Shown here piece after piece: positions 1 through 5,556 of a stretch of DNA of 24,942 nt (position 1 is the first letter of the stretch; every line of letters begins with the position of its first letter). The translations under genes were made by a program, and so were the position numbers. Source of the DNA: a virus; IMG/VR virus record IMGVR_UViG_3300042526_000115, positions 1 to 24,942 of that record; one strand, 5' to 3'. Under the pieces are notes generated by a model. The model was not told the DNA's origin. It searched no databases and was given only the letters and a program-made list of their open reading frames with translations.

Positions 1-134
1 ATTTGCTTCTGATTGTTTAAGTAGGGCAGTTCGATAGTGTCACAAGCAAATATTACTTTGTCATTTTCGTAACTTATCCACTTGCCCAGCGTTTGTTTGT
101 CTTGTGGTATTCTGGTTATTATTGCTGATTTCAT
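1..134 (-). CDS. DUF5675 family protein (partial, 5' end only)
   Basis: The first 44 codons of a leftward gene that runs off the window start; the ATG is at 134-132. The visible N-terminus contains a stretch like that of DUF5675 phage proteins: a Lys-Gln-Thr-Leu-Gly start, then Thr-Ile-Glu-Leu-Pro followed by Asn-Asn-Gln. DUF5675 proteins are common in Bacteroidota phages and prophages; their biochemical role is not settled, though they often lie near lysis or accessory genes. The start is well supported because its ATG overlaps the TGA of the upstream GIY-YIG fusion gene (ATGA), implying translational coupling. Family assignment rests on the N-terminus alone. Confidence 0.7.
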   Translation of the reverse strand, partial: MKSAIITRIPQDKQTLGKWISYENDKVIFACDTIELPYLNNQKQ

Positions 135-1108
135 ATTATTTTATAACCGTTTATTGCTTGATTTAATTTTCTTTTTTTAATTACAAAAGTATGATTTTTC
201 CCTAAAAATTTTGAAGCATCACTTACAGATTCAAATGTAAGAATTTCTCCATCTTTTTCTAATTTAGTTTCAGTAAATCTAAATCTTTGAGTTCCTTTTG
301 TTGATATTCCTTTGTTCCAAGCAGTATGCTTTGGAGTAAAAGGAGTAGGGCAAATGCCATCTTTTGAAAAAGTAAAATCTTTATGGAAATTACTTGAACC
401 ATTTAAAACTTTTGCCACCAATGTTTTGCTTAATTTTAATTCTTTTATCATTTTTGTTATTGAAGGATACTCTGCAATTAATTCTTTTGTTTTAAAATCA
501 AAACAATAAACCTTTTTTGATTTTCTAATTCCATTAGTTATTTTGTTTTCTTCCGTATGTCTAAAATTAATAGAGCCATCACCTCCATTAGTGCCATTCA
601 TTAAATTAGCACCGCAAGATTTATACATAGCAATTAAATTAATTTCTTTTTTCTTTACTTCTTCAAAATCAAATGTAGAATCAAGTTCTATTGCACATAT
701 TTGCTTTTCATTTCTTAAATACTTTTGAATCCATCTATCTTTTTTTGTTTTTAAGTATTTGCTTTCAGAAGTATGCTCATTAAGTCTTGTTTGTATTTTC
801 TTTTTTGTAAAACCAATATACCTAATTAATTCTTGCCCATCAACATAAAGTCCATATACTTTATAACATATTTTACTTCCTTTATTTATTTCCTCATTTC
901 TACCATTATCAAATGCTTTATCCATTTGCTCCTTTTCCATTTCTTTGGCTTGTTCTAAAATATTATTTGGCAATGAAAAATCTGTTTGTTTCCAAAGTTC
1001 TTCATATAACCATTCAACTGCGGTTTGTTCCATATTATTTTTATTTAAATTACAATAGCATTCGTGTATGTCATTTGAGCCATAACAAGCGCAACTATTT
1101 GGTTTCAT
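131..1108 (-). CDS. GIY-YIG homing endonuclease fused to a small phage protein
   Basis: A 325-aa protein with two unrelated halves. Residues 26-70 (starting Met-Glu-Gln-Thr-Ala-Val-Glu-Trp-Leu and including Gln-Ala-Lys-Glu-Met-Glu-Lys) resemble a small stand-alone protein common in Bacteroidota phages. Residues 83-165 are a GIY-YIG nuclease: Tyr85-Gly86-Leu87-Tyr88, Tyr98-Ile99-Gly100, the conserved Arg108 and the catalytic-type Glu155, then an Asn-Gly-Thr-Asn-Gly-Gly-Asp-Gly segment. Residues about 198-250 and 283-325 look like NUMOD-type DNA-binding repeats. Such enzymes cut unmarked alleles to spread their own gene. The start at 1108 is supported by an ATGA overlap with the DUF3310 gene. 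Residues 1-25 contain a CxC-x8-CxC cysteine cluster. An internal Met26 is an alternative start. The gene is visibly more AT-rich than the 138-aa gene at 1388-1804, fitting recent acquisition. Confidence 0.85.
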   Translation of the reverse strand: MKPNSCACYGSNDIHECYCNLNKNNMEQTAVEWLYEELWKQTDFSLPNNILEQAKEMEKEQMDKAFDNGRNEEINKGSKICYKVYGLYVDGQELIRYIGFTKKKIQTRLNEHTSESKYLKTKKDRWIQKYLRNEKQICAIELDSTFDFEEVKKKEINLIAMYKSCGANLMNGTNGGDGSINFRHTEENKITNGIRKSKKVYCFDFKTKELIAEYPSITKMIKELKLSKTLVAKVLNGSSNFHKDFTFSKDGICPTPFTPKHTAWNKGISTKGTQRFRFTETKLEKDGEILTFESVSDASKFLGKNHTFVIKKRKLNQAINGYKII

Positions 1109-1314
1109 AGGTTGTTTAATTTATTTATTTCATGTTGTAAATACCATGCAGCCTTTTCTAAATCTTGCAATTTGTTTTCTTTTTTATCGCATCGTAATGT
1201 ATATTTTATTACGTTACCTAAAGCAAAACCAAGCCTATAATGTTCAATTATTTTTATAACTTCCATTGGGTTATTTTCGCCTCCGTAGTGTAATGGGTGA
1301 TTGACTTTGGACAT
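1105..1314 (-). CDS. DUF3310 family small phage protein
   Basis: A 69-aa protein with the full DUF3310 signature: Val-Asn-His-Pro-x-His-Tyr near the N-terminus, a central Leu-Gly-Asn-Val-Ile-Lys-Tyr-x-x-Arg, then Leu-Gln-Asp-Leu-Glu-Lys-Ala-x-Trp-Tyr-Leu. This domain is widespread in phages and also forms part of T7 gp1.7, which is linked to nucleotide metabolism, so databases often call it a nucleotide kinase. That activity is not shown for stand-alone copies. It lies in the leftward operon, 73 bp after the 138-aa gene, and its TGA overlaps the ATG of the GIY-YIG fusion gene. Confidence 0.88.
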   Translation of the reverse strand: MSKVNHPLHYGGENNPMEVIKIIEHYRLGFALGNVIKYTLRCDKKENKLQDLEKAAWYLQHEINKLNNL

Positions 1315-1387
1315 CGTACTGTTCTTTTAAATTGTTTATACTCTCTACTCGTATGGCAGCTATTGAATAGCAACCACATTGTTAATA

Positions 1388-1804
1388 TTAAGACACGCAT
1401 AGATTCATTATATCAATCTCAATCGGTACTTCAACACCCTCTACACCATCTTTTTCTGCATAAGGATAAAGTTGGTAACCAATCGGAAAAGAACACTTCG
1501 GAGCGACTCTAAACGCATAACCATTGTTAGCTTTGCATTCGATGTAATAACCCCAATTTAACTCACACTTAACAAGCTCGCCTATTTCATACCTGCCAAT
1601 TCGCTGAATAGTGCGCTCACCTTTGATATACGCATAGAAATACAACACACAATAGTTATCTTCTTTTCGGATGCCTAAACGGATGCTATTGTAGTGATGC
1701 CAACCTCTGCTGAAGCCTATAACCTTTTGCACCCCATCACTTTTCTCGATCTCGGGAACGATAAATTCGCACGTTAATTTTGTCGGTTTCCAGAGCAACT
1801 TCAT
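1388..1804 (-). CDS. Conserved hypothetical phage protein
   Basis: A 138-aa protein beginning Met-Lys-Leu-Leu-Trp-Lys-Pro-Thr-Lys. I chose ATG 1804-1802 over an upstream in-frame start because it overlaps the TGA of the two-helix membrane protein gene (ATGA). The sequence is rich in alternating hydrophobic and aromatic residues (mostly beta strand by eye). It includes a Gly-Trp-His-His-Tyr-Asn-Ser-Ile-Arg segment and a C-terminal Pro-Tyr-Ala-Glu-Lys-Asp-Gly-x-Glu-Gly-Val segment; I recall similar segments in hypothetical proteins of other Bacteroidota phages. No catalytic motif, signal peptide or membrane segment is visible. Its GC content looks higher than that of the GIY-YIG gene downstream. 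Function unknown. Confidence 0.8.
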   Translation of the reverse strand: MKLLWKPTKLTCEFIVPEIEKSDGVQKVIGFSRGWHHYNSIRLGIRKEDNYCVLYFYAYIKGERTIQRIGRYEIGELVKCELNWGYYIECKANNGYAFRVAPKCSFPIGYQLYPYAEKDGVEGVEVPIEIDIMNLCVS

Positions 1805-1992
1805 TTTTTCATCCATTGCTGCATAAATCCAGCACCGCAAACCGCACTAACAAGTGAAGCGCATAATGAGAGGGTAAAAGTTAAATGGTCAGAGTTTCCA
1901 TTTTCTGCGCCAGTCATTGCGAATTTGACTGCCCAAAAGGACATAAATAGGGCTGATACTGCCCATAAGATAAGTGATGCTTTTGTTTTCAT
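1801..1992 (-). CDS. Small two-helix membrane protein
   Basis: A 63-aa protein with two clear hydrophobic segments, about residues 6-26 and 38-57, separated by a short polar loop (Gly-Ala-Glu-Asn-Gly-Asn-Ser-Asp-His) and ending in Met-Lys-Lys. The size and topology would suit a small holin, but also superinfection-exclusion or other small phage membrane proteins. No lysin is visible in this window, although the DUF5675 gene in the same operon sometimes accompanies lysis genes. It is translationally coupled to the next gene by an ATGA overlap. No specific family recognised. Confidence 0.7.
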   Translation of the reverse strand: MKTKASLILWAVSALFMSFWAVKFAMTGAENGNSDHLTFTLSLCASLVSAVCGAGFMQQWMKK

Positions 1993-2002
1993 AGTTAAAA
2001 GT

Positions 2003-2076
2003 TTTCGGGATCTAATTCTTCGTTAAGTAATTATTCTAATTTCGGGATCTAATTCCTCGTTTAATAATTGTTCTAA
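2003..2076. repeat. 37-bp tandem direct repeat, two copies
   Basis: Copies at 2003-2039 and 2040-2076 match at 33 of 37 positions, both beginning TTTCGGGATCTAATTC. Read on the minus strand, each encodes Leu-Leu-Asn-Glu-Glu-Leu-Asp-Pro-Glu, but in different frames. In the downstream copy the Gln codon CAA has become TAA. This looks like a slippage duplication that truncated or replaced the end of the 60-aa gene and has since begun to decay. Confidence 0.85.
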
Positions 2077-2205
2077 TTTAGGGCTTAAATGTACTTGATT
2101 TTTTCCATTTGTGATGTCGATTAGCACCCAACCACCAAGAATGTTGTTTTCTCTGTCGGTTTCTTCAAATTCCCAATGCAATGTTAATGTTGTTGTTGTT
2201 GTCAT
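2023..2205 (-). CDS. Hypothetical protein with duplication-altered C-terminus
   Basis: A 60-aa protein, first gene of the leftward operon. I chose ATG 2205-2203 because it lies about 22 bases after a good TAnnTTTG promoter element and right after an ACTAATAAC leader. It begins with a threonine-rich stretch and has a Leu-Gly-Gly-Trp-Val-Leu-Ile-Asp-Ile core. Its C-terminus (Leu-Glu-Gln-Leu-Leu-Asn-Glu-Glu-Leu-Asp-Pro-Glu) is encoded by the first copy of a 37-bp tandem repeat. Because 37 is not a multiple of three, the second copy is read out of frame, giving the tail Ile-Arg-Ile-Ile-Thr and a stop. The ancestral end was probably Asp-Pro-Glu-Asn-Phe. Function unknown. Confidence 0.7.
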   Translation of the reverse strand: MTTTTTLTLHWEFEETDRENNILGGWVLIDITNGKNQVHLSPKLEQLLNEELDPEIRIIT

Positions 2206-2226
2206 GTTATTAGTTTTAAATTTTGG

Positions 2227-2257
2227 CAAATATAAAGTAAAAATAATTAGCAAACAA
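2227..2257 (-). promoter_or_regulatory. Leftward promoter (TTG-N20-TATATTTG)
   Basis: On the minus strand, TTG at 2257-2255 and TATATTTG at 2234-2227 are separated by 20 bases, an exact fit to the Bacteroidota -33/-7 consensus (TTG-N17-23-TAnnTTTG). It would start transcription about 2220, giving a leader of roughly 15 bases before ATG 2205, and drive the whole leftward operon. Confidence 0.75.
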
Positions 2258-2281
2258 TTTTATTTTTAAAAATATTATTAG

Positions 2282-2289
2282 TAGGTTTG
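2282..2289 (+). promoter_or_regulatory. Rightward promoter -7 element (TAGGTTTG)
   Basis: TAGGTTTG matches TAnnTTTG and lies 24 bases before ATG 2314. No clear TTG is visible 17-23 bases upstream, so this promoter may be weak or need an activator. The sequence running out of it (TTTGCCGAAA, then AACAACTAACAAA and ATG) mirrors the divergent leftward promoter. Confidence 0.5.
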
Positions 2290-2313
2290 CCGAAACTTTT
2301 AACAACTAACAAA

Positions 2314-2481
2314 ATGAAACAACTTATCCAACGCTTACTCTTCGGTTACCGACCTAACCCCGATGCGTACAAACCAAAAGGTGGCGCAGTATTAACCCAA
2401 AAAGGTGGCAATGCTGAGGCCATACATTCAGCATTAGTGTTGATGCAATACAACATTCGCAATGCCGAAAAAATCAATTAA
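2314..2481 (+). CDS. Hypothetical 55-aa protein
   Basis: First gene of the rightward operon. I chose ATG 2314 rather than the upstream in-frame TTG because it follows an AACAACTAACAAA leader like those of neighbouring genes and lies 24 bases after the -7 element. The protein starts Met-Lys-Gln-Leu-Ile-Gln-Arg-Leu-Leu-Phe-Gly, an amphipathic basic segment, followed by a glycine- and lysine-rich middle. Its last 20 bases overlap the next gene. No family recognised. Confidence 0.65.
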   Translation: MKQLIQRLLFGYRPNPDAYKPKGGAVLTQKGGNAEAIHSALVLMQYNIRNAEKIN

Positions 2482-2839
2482 ACCACGCAACCGTAAGATA
2501 AGCCGCTACATTAGTGATGCTTACGTAAACATCATTAGACCCGATGTAATAGACCCACAACACTGGGATATGTGGTTGAAACATAATGCAGGATTAACCC
2601 AAGTTGAAATCGCAATGTTATTCCACGTTAAGAAATTCGAAGTGGTGCAGATACTTGCAACGGTTGTGGAGCTGCTAAAATACAAACCGAAAATTATCGA
2701 AAAGGAATGGACACAAGAATTTCGTGTATGGATAGATGGGCAACTGTTTAGAGATAAGATAAGGGCCAAACTACATGCCGCTTATAAAGTGGCAAAGAAA
2801 ACGAATAGTAACGAATTATTAATAATGTCAGAGGTATGA
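2462..2839 (+). CDS. Hypothetical protein with helix-turn-helix-like region
   Basis: A 125-aa basic protein. The N-terminus (Met-Pro-Lys-Lys-Ser-Ile-Lys-Pro-Arg-Asn-Arg-Lys) is strongly positive. Residues about 42-75 (Ala-Gly-Leu-Thr-Gln-Val-Glu-Ile-Ala-Met-Leu-Phe onward) read like a helix-turn-helix, in which the Leu-Thr-Gln-x-Glu-Ile-Ala pattern is typical of sigma-like or transposase-like DNA-binding helices. It may be an early regulator, but this is inference. It overlaps the upstream gene by 20 bases, and its TGA overlaps the ATG of the methyltransferase gene. Confidence 0.7.
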   Translation: MPKKSIKPRNRKISRYISDAYVNIIRPDVIDPQHWDMWLKHNAGLTQVEIAMLFHVKKFEVVQILATVVELLKYKPKIIEKEWTQEFRVWIDGQLFRDKIRAKLHAAYKVAKKTNSNELLIMSEV

Positions 2840-3480
2840 TAAACTTTCACAACTGCGACAATATGCAGTTTATGGCTGATGTGCCTGACAAGTATTATGA
2901 TTTGGCTATTGTTGACCCGCCGTATGGGATTGAAAGATTAAAAAAAATAAATAAAGGGGATAAAATACACAAAGCTTCAGATTCAGGAAAAAACTACAAC
3001 AACAATAAGCCAAGTAGTATTTATTTTGATGAACTGTTTAGGGTTTCTAAAAATCAAATAATTTGGGGAGCAAACAATTTTGTGCTTCCGACAAGCGAAT
3101 ACTTTTGTATTTGGGACAAAAAACAAGGATACCCAAATTTTGCCCGTTGTGAATACGCCTTTGTAAGTATGGGGCTTAAAAAACCCGCAAAGATATTTGA
3201 ACACGGAATACATCAGTATTTGAATCAATCAAAAATCCACCCCACCCAAAAGCCCGTTGCCCTTTACGAATGGCTATTATCAAAATACGCAAAGCCAAAC
3301 GATAAAATATTTGATTCGCATGGAGGCAGCGGCTCAATAGCCATAGCAGTTGACAAAGCAAACACATTAGACAAAACAAACTATTCACTTGATATTATTG
3401 AACTCGATAAGGATTACTTCGATGCCTCAGTTAACCGTTTTAATAAATATAAATCACAAACAACACTAAACTTAAAATGA
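2836..3480 (+). CDS. Orphan DNA adenine methyltransferase (beta-class order)
   Basis: A 214-aa protein of the site-specific DNA methyltransferase family that transfers a methyl group from S-adenosylmethionine to adenine N6 (cytosine N4 not excluded). Catalytic motif IV, Asp-Pro-Pro-Tyr, is at residues 27-30. His-Pro-Thr-Gln-Lys-Pro is at 135-140. The SAM-binding motif I appears as Asp-Ser-His-Gly-Gly-Ser-Gly-Ser at 160-167, a variant of the usual Asp-Pro-Phe-x-Gly-Ser-Gly-Thr, followed by Glu189-Leu-Asp191. Motif IV before motif I is the beta-class order. The protein is short, leaving little room for a target-recognition domain. No restriction enzyme lies beside it, so it probably protects phage DNA or marks it for regulation. 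Both ends are ATGA overlaps. Confidence 0.9.
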   Translation: MINFHNCDNMQFMADVPDKYYDLAIVDPPYGIERLKKINKGDKIHKASDSGKNYNNNKPSSIYFDELFRVSKNQIIWGANNFVLPTSEYFCIWDKKQGYPNFARCEYAFVSMGLKKPAKIFEHGIHQYLNQSKIHPTQKPVALYEWLLSKYAKPNDKIFDSHGGSGSIAIAVDKANTLDKTNYSLDIIELDKDYFDASVNRFNKYKSQTTLNLK

Positions 3481-3725
3481 ACATAACAGCAGAACAACCC
3501 CGCATCAAACCAAGCAACACTCAACTAAAGCAAGAATACAAACAGATGTTAGCACTTGTTGAACACAATGGATCAAGACCAGCGAAATGCAATCCGATTA
3601 CCGAAGCCGCTAAACAATTTGGATACACTCGACCCGGAATAGCTCGGTTAATGAATGGTAAAGTTGACCGTTGGAAGCCACAACATTTTATGATTTATGA
3701 TTTTCTTAAAGCATATTTAACATAA
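3477..3725 (+). CDS. Small putative DNA-binding protein
   Basis: An 82-aa protein starting at an ATGA overlap with the methyltransferase gene. Residues about 42-62 (Ile-Thr-Glu-Ala-Ala-Lys-Gln-Phe-Gly-Tyr-Thr-Arg-Pro-Gly-Ile) resemble a helix-turn-helix: Ala-Ala-x-x-Phe-Gly followed by a turn and a second helix ending Arg-Leu-Met-Asn-Gly-Lys. It could be a small regulator, but no family is recognised. It ends the first rightward operon; a strong promoter follows immediately. Confidence 0.65.
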   Translation: MNITAEQPRIKPSNTQLKQEYKQMLALVEHNGSRPAKCNPITEAAKQFGYTRPGIARLMNGKVDRWKPQHFMIYDFLKAYLT

Positions 3726-3752
3726 ATTAACACTTTAGTTGAAAATATTATT

Positions 3753-3781
3753 TTGAGGTAATGAATTTAAGTGTACATTTG
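3753..3781 (+). promoter_or_regulatory. Promoter (TTG-N18-TACATTTG)
   Basis: TTG at 3753-3755 and TACATTTG at 3774-3781 with 18 bases between them fit the Bacteroidota consensus well. The predicted start near 3787 gives a leader of about 34 bases, built almost only of A and C (repeated AAC and CAA), before ATG 3821. Confidence 0.75.
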
Positions 3782-3820
3782 CATCAACAAATAACAACAA
3801 CAACTAAAAACACTAACAAC

Positions 3821-4048
3821 ATGACAACAGCAACAATTACAAAAACATTTGGACAATTAACAATAGGAACAGTAGTTAATTTTTATAGAAGTGTAACGGC
3901 AGATGATACGAATTTTGTAGTATTAAGACAATACACAGACAAATGGGGACATTACACAGAAGTATTAAATATTGAAACATTTGAAAAAGATAATTTTACA
4001 CAGCACACAATAATTCAAAACTGCTGGTCAATAGTAAAAGAAAACTAA
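3821..4048 (+). CDS. Hypothetical 75-aa protein
   Basis: I chose ATG 3821, not the upstream in-frame ATG, because the latter lies upstream of the -7 element and would not be on the transcript. The protein begins with a threonine-rich stretch and has the look of a small beta-rich domain (Gly-Gln-Leu-Thr-Ile-Gly-Thr-Val-Val-Asn-Phe-Tyr near the start, Asn-Cys-Trp-Ser-Ile-Val at the end). No family recognised. It is the first gene after the 3753-3781 promoter and is followed by a G/C hairpin. Confidence 0.65.
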   Translation: MTTATITKTFGQLTIGTVVNFYRSVTADDTNFVVLRQYTDKWGHYTEVLNIETFEKDNFTQHTIIQNCWSIVKEN

Positions 4049-4063
4049 TACTAACAAATCAAA

Positions 4064-4080
4064 GGGGGCTAAACACCCCC
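4064..4080 (+). terminator. GGGGG/CCCCC hairpin, possible weak terminator
   Basis: Five G at 4064-4068 pair with five C at 4076-4080 around a 7-base loop (CTAAACA). The following bases (ATTTAC) are only weakly T-rich. It could be a partial terminator that lowers expression of downstream genes, an mRNA-stabilising 3' structure, or a leader hairpin for the gene at 4107. Confidence 0.4.
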
Positions 4081-4106
4081 ATTTACAAACCCAATAAAAA
4101 CTAACA

Positions 4107-4427
4107 ATGAAATCAATTCACATCACAAAATCAATTACCACAGTTACAACGTGGTTTAACGATGAGCAAAAACAAAAGATTGAACACGAATCAGATTCAC
4201 AACATTTTTATTTTTGGGCTGATGGCAAAATAGCAGCCTCATTTGAGCAAAAAGATGCAGCCGATTTGTTAAAGAAATGCGATGCTTTGGTTTCTGCTGG
4301 CTTTAACGAAATGGATTTAAGCGGTCAAGACTTCATCCCTAACAATGCTTTTCTCTCAATCGTGTTGTCACAATTTCTTCACGTTCCAAAAATCGACACA
4401 ATACATAATAATAGTAATCATAATTAA
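4107..4427 (+). CDS. Hypothetical 106-aa protein
   Basis: Begins Met-Lys-Ser-Ile-His-Ile-Thr-Lys-Ser directly after an AAAACTAACA leader. The middle contains Phe-Tyr-Phe-Trp-Ala-Asp-Gly-Lys-Ile-Ala-Ala-Ser-Phe, suggesting a small alpha/beta fold. The C-terminus is a low-complexity Asn/His tail. No membrane segment or known motif. It lies directly upstream of the SSB-like gene, so a role in DNA metabolism is possible but unsupported by the sequence. Confidence 0.65.
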   Translation: MKSIHITKSITTVTTWFNDEQKQKIEHESDSQHFYFWADGKIAASFEQKDAADLLKKCDALVSAGFNEMDLSGQDFIPNNAFLSIVLSQFLHVPKIDTIHNNSNHN

Positions 4428-4440
4428 TACAATAAATCAA

Positions 4441-4797
4441 ATGACAATCAAAGGCACAATTAAGCGCATAGGCGCAACAGTATCAGTAAGTGATGGAAAG
4501 TTTTCCAAAAGAGAATTAGTACTCACAACAACAGACCAGTACCCGCAAATAGTATCAGTTGAATTACAACAGAAGTCCTGCGCACTTGCAGATTCATTAA
4601 AAGTAGGGCAAGACATTGAGGCTTACATCAACATTCGTGGCAGAGAGTGGACAAGTCCACAAGGCGAAGTAAAGGTTTTCAACACTATTGCTTGTTGGAA
4701 AGTGGATGTGAATCCGTTTACACAAACTGAAGACCCACAAGCAAGCTATTCAAAGCCAGTGCAAAAGAAAGATGTTGAAAGCGATCTCCCGTTCTAA
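4441..4797 (+). CDS. DUF3127-like single-stranded DNA-binding protein
   Basis: A 118-aa protein from ATG 4441; an upstream in-frame start would add a non-conserved hydrophobic tail and overlap the previous gene. The body matches the DUF3127 pattern of Bacteroidota phages: Ile-Lys-Gly-Thr-Ile-Lys-Arg-Ile start, Lys-Arg-Glu-Leu-Val-Leu-Thr-Thr-x-Asp-Gln-Tyr-Pro-Gln, an OB-fold-like run of beta strands, and Asn-Ile-Arg-Gly-Arg-Glu-Trp before the last strand. The C-terminus ends Glu-Ser-Asp-Leu-Pro-Phe, close to the acidic Asp-Asp-Ile-Pro-Phe tip that bacterial SSB uses to recruit partner enzymes. Its position just before the RecT-like gene supports a role in coating single-stranded DNA during replication and recombination. 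Confidence 0.78.
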   Translation: MTIKGTIKRIGATVSVSDGKFSKRELVLTTTDQYPQIVSVELQQKSCALADSLKVGQDIEAYINIRGREWTSPQGEVKVFNTIACWKVDVNPFTQTEDPQASYSKPVQKKDVESDLPF

Positions 4798-4822
4798 TTT
4801 TAACCCTTAATACATAATAACA

Positions 4823-5506
4823 ATGAACACACAAGTAACAACAGTAACAACAATTAACACTACTGATATAATGAATATCAGTAAAGCATTTTACGAATCG
4901 GGAATGTTTACCGACATCAAAAGTGTTGCGCAGGCTATGGTCAAAATATCCGCAGGGCAAGAAATCGGAATACCTCCATTTGCCTCAATGACTGGCATTC
5001 ACATCATTCAAGGAAAGCCAACTATTGGTGCTGGTTTAATAGCATCAAGGTTAAAAGGTAGTGGCAAGTATGATTACAGAGTAGTTGAGGCATCTGAAAA
5101 GGTTTGCTCAATTGATTTCTTTCAAGGTGCTACTAAAATAGGTAATAGCACATTCACTATTGAAGATGCAAGAAAAGCACTTACAAAAAATATTGACAAG
5201 TTTCCAAAGAATATGTTATTCGCAAGGGCTATCAGTAATGGTGTGAAATGGTATTGCCCGGACATCTTTAGTGGACCAGTTTATGTACCGGAAGAAATGC
5301 AAGTAATAACTACTGAAGAAGCAACACACGTTGTAGTTGATACAACTATAGATGAGATAATTAATGACATTCAAGTATGTGTTAGTTTAGATGAAATTAA
5401 AGCGGTTTGGAAGAAGTTAACACTTAACCAGAAAACTGACTTACGAGTATTAGCAGCAAAAGATGATATGAAAGTAAAGTTGACACCGAAAGTAGTTACT
5501 GAATAA
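4823..5506 (+). CDS. RecT-like single-strand annealing protein (putative)
   Basis: A 227-aa protein. Residues 17-158 carry the pattern of phage proteins often annotated RecT or recombinase: Lys-Ala-Phe-Tyr-Glu-Ser-Gly-x-Phe, Ser-Ala-Gly-Gln-Glu-Ile-Gly-Ile-Pro-Pro (43-52), a Gly-Ile-His-Ile-Ile-Gln-Gly-Lys-Pro segment (58-66), Phe-Thr-Ile-Glu-Asp-Ala-Arg-Lys-Ala (111-119), and Phe-Pro-Lys-Asn-Met-Leu-Phe-Ala-Arg-Ala-Ile-Ser-Asn-Gly (127-140) leading to Trp-Tyr-Cys-Pro-Asp. Proteins of this kind anneal complementary single strands in phage recombination. The C-terminal 65 residues are variable. Context agrees: SSB-like gene upstream, helicases and a nuclease downstream. The RecT/ERF link is a distant-homology call. 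Confidence 0.68.
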   Translation: MNTQVTTVTTINTTDIMNISKAFYESGMFTDIKSVAQAMVKISAGQEIGIPPFASMTGIHIIQGKPTIGAGLIASRLKGSGKYDYRVVEASEKVCSIDFFQGATKIGNSTFTIEDARKALTKNIDKFPKNMLFARAISNGVKWYCPDIFSGPVYVPEEMQVITTEEATHVVVDTTIDEIINDIQVCVSLDEIKAVWKKLTLNQKTDLRVLAAKDDMKVKLTPKVVTE

Positions 5507-5507
5507 C

Positions 5508-5538
5508 TTGTTAAATTAAATAATAATTTCTATATTTG
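5508..5538 (+). promoter_or_regulatory. Promoter (TTG-N20-TATATTTG) for HNH gene and downstream
   Basis: TTG at 5508-5510 and TATATTTG at 5531-5538, spaced 20 bases, start right after the RecT-like gene's stop. Transcription would begin near 5544, giving a leader of about 100 bases that holds the long hairpin at 5567-5642. Confidence 0.75.
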
Positions 5539-5556
5539 CAACGCTTGTTCACTTAT

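Larger units (their letters stand above)
2221..2295. promoter_or_regulatory. Inverted repeat spanning the divergent promoters
   Basis: TTTGCCAAAA (minus strand, 2230-2221) and TTTGCCGAAA (plus strand, 2286-2295) match at 9 of 10 positions. Each overlaps the end of its -7 element and the presumed start of transcription. The arms are about 55 bp apart. This arrangement suits a shared operator bound by one regulator, or simply conserved initial transcribed sequence. Confidence 0.4.

Noticed and set aside
4345-4440. Upstream start adding 32 residues to the SSB-like protein
   Set aside because: The extension overlaps the previous gene in another frame and adds a hydrophobic tail unlike DUF3127 proteins.
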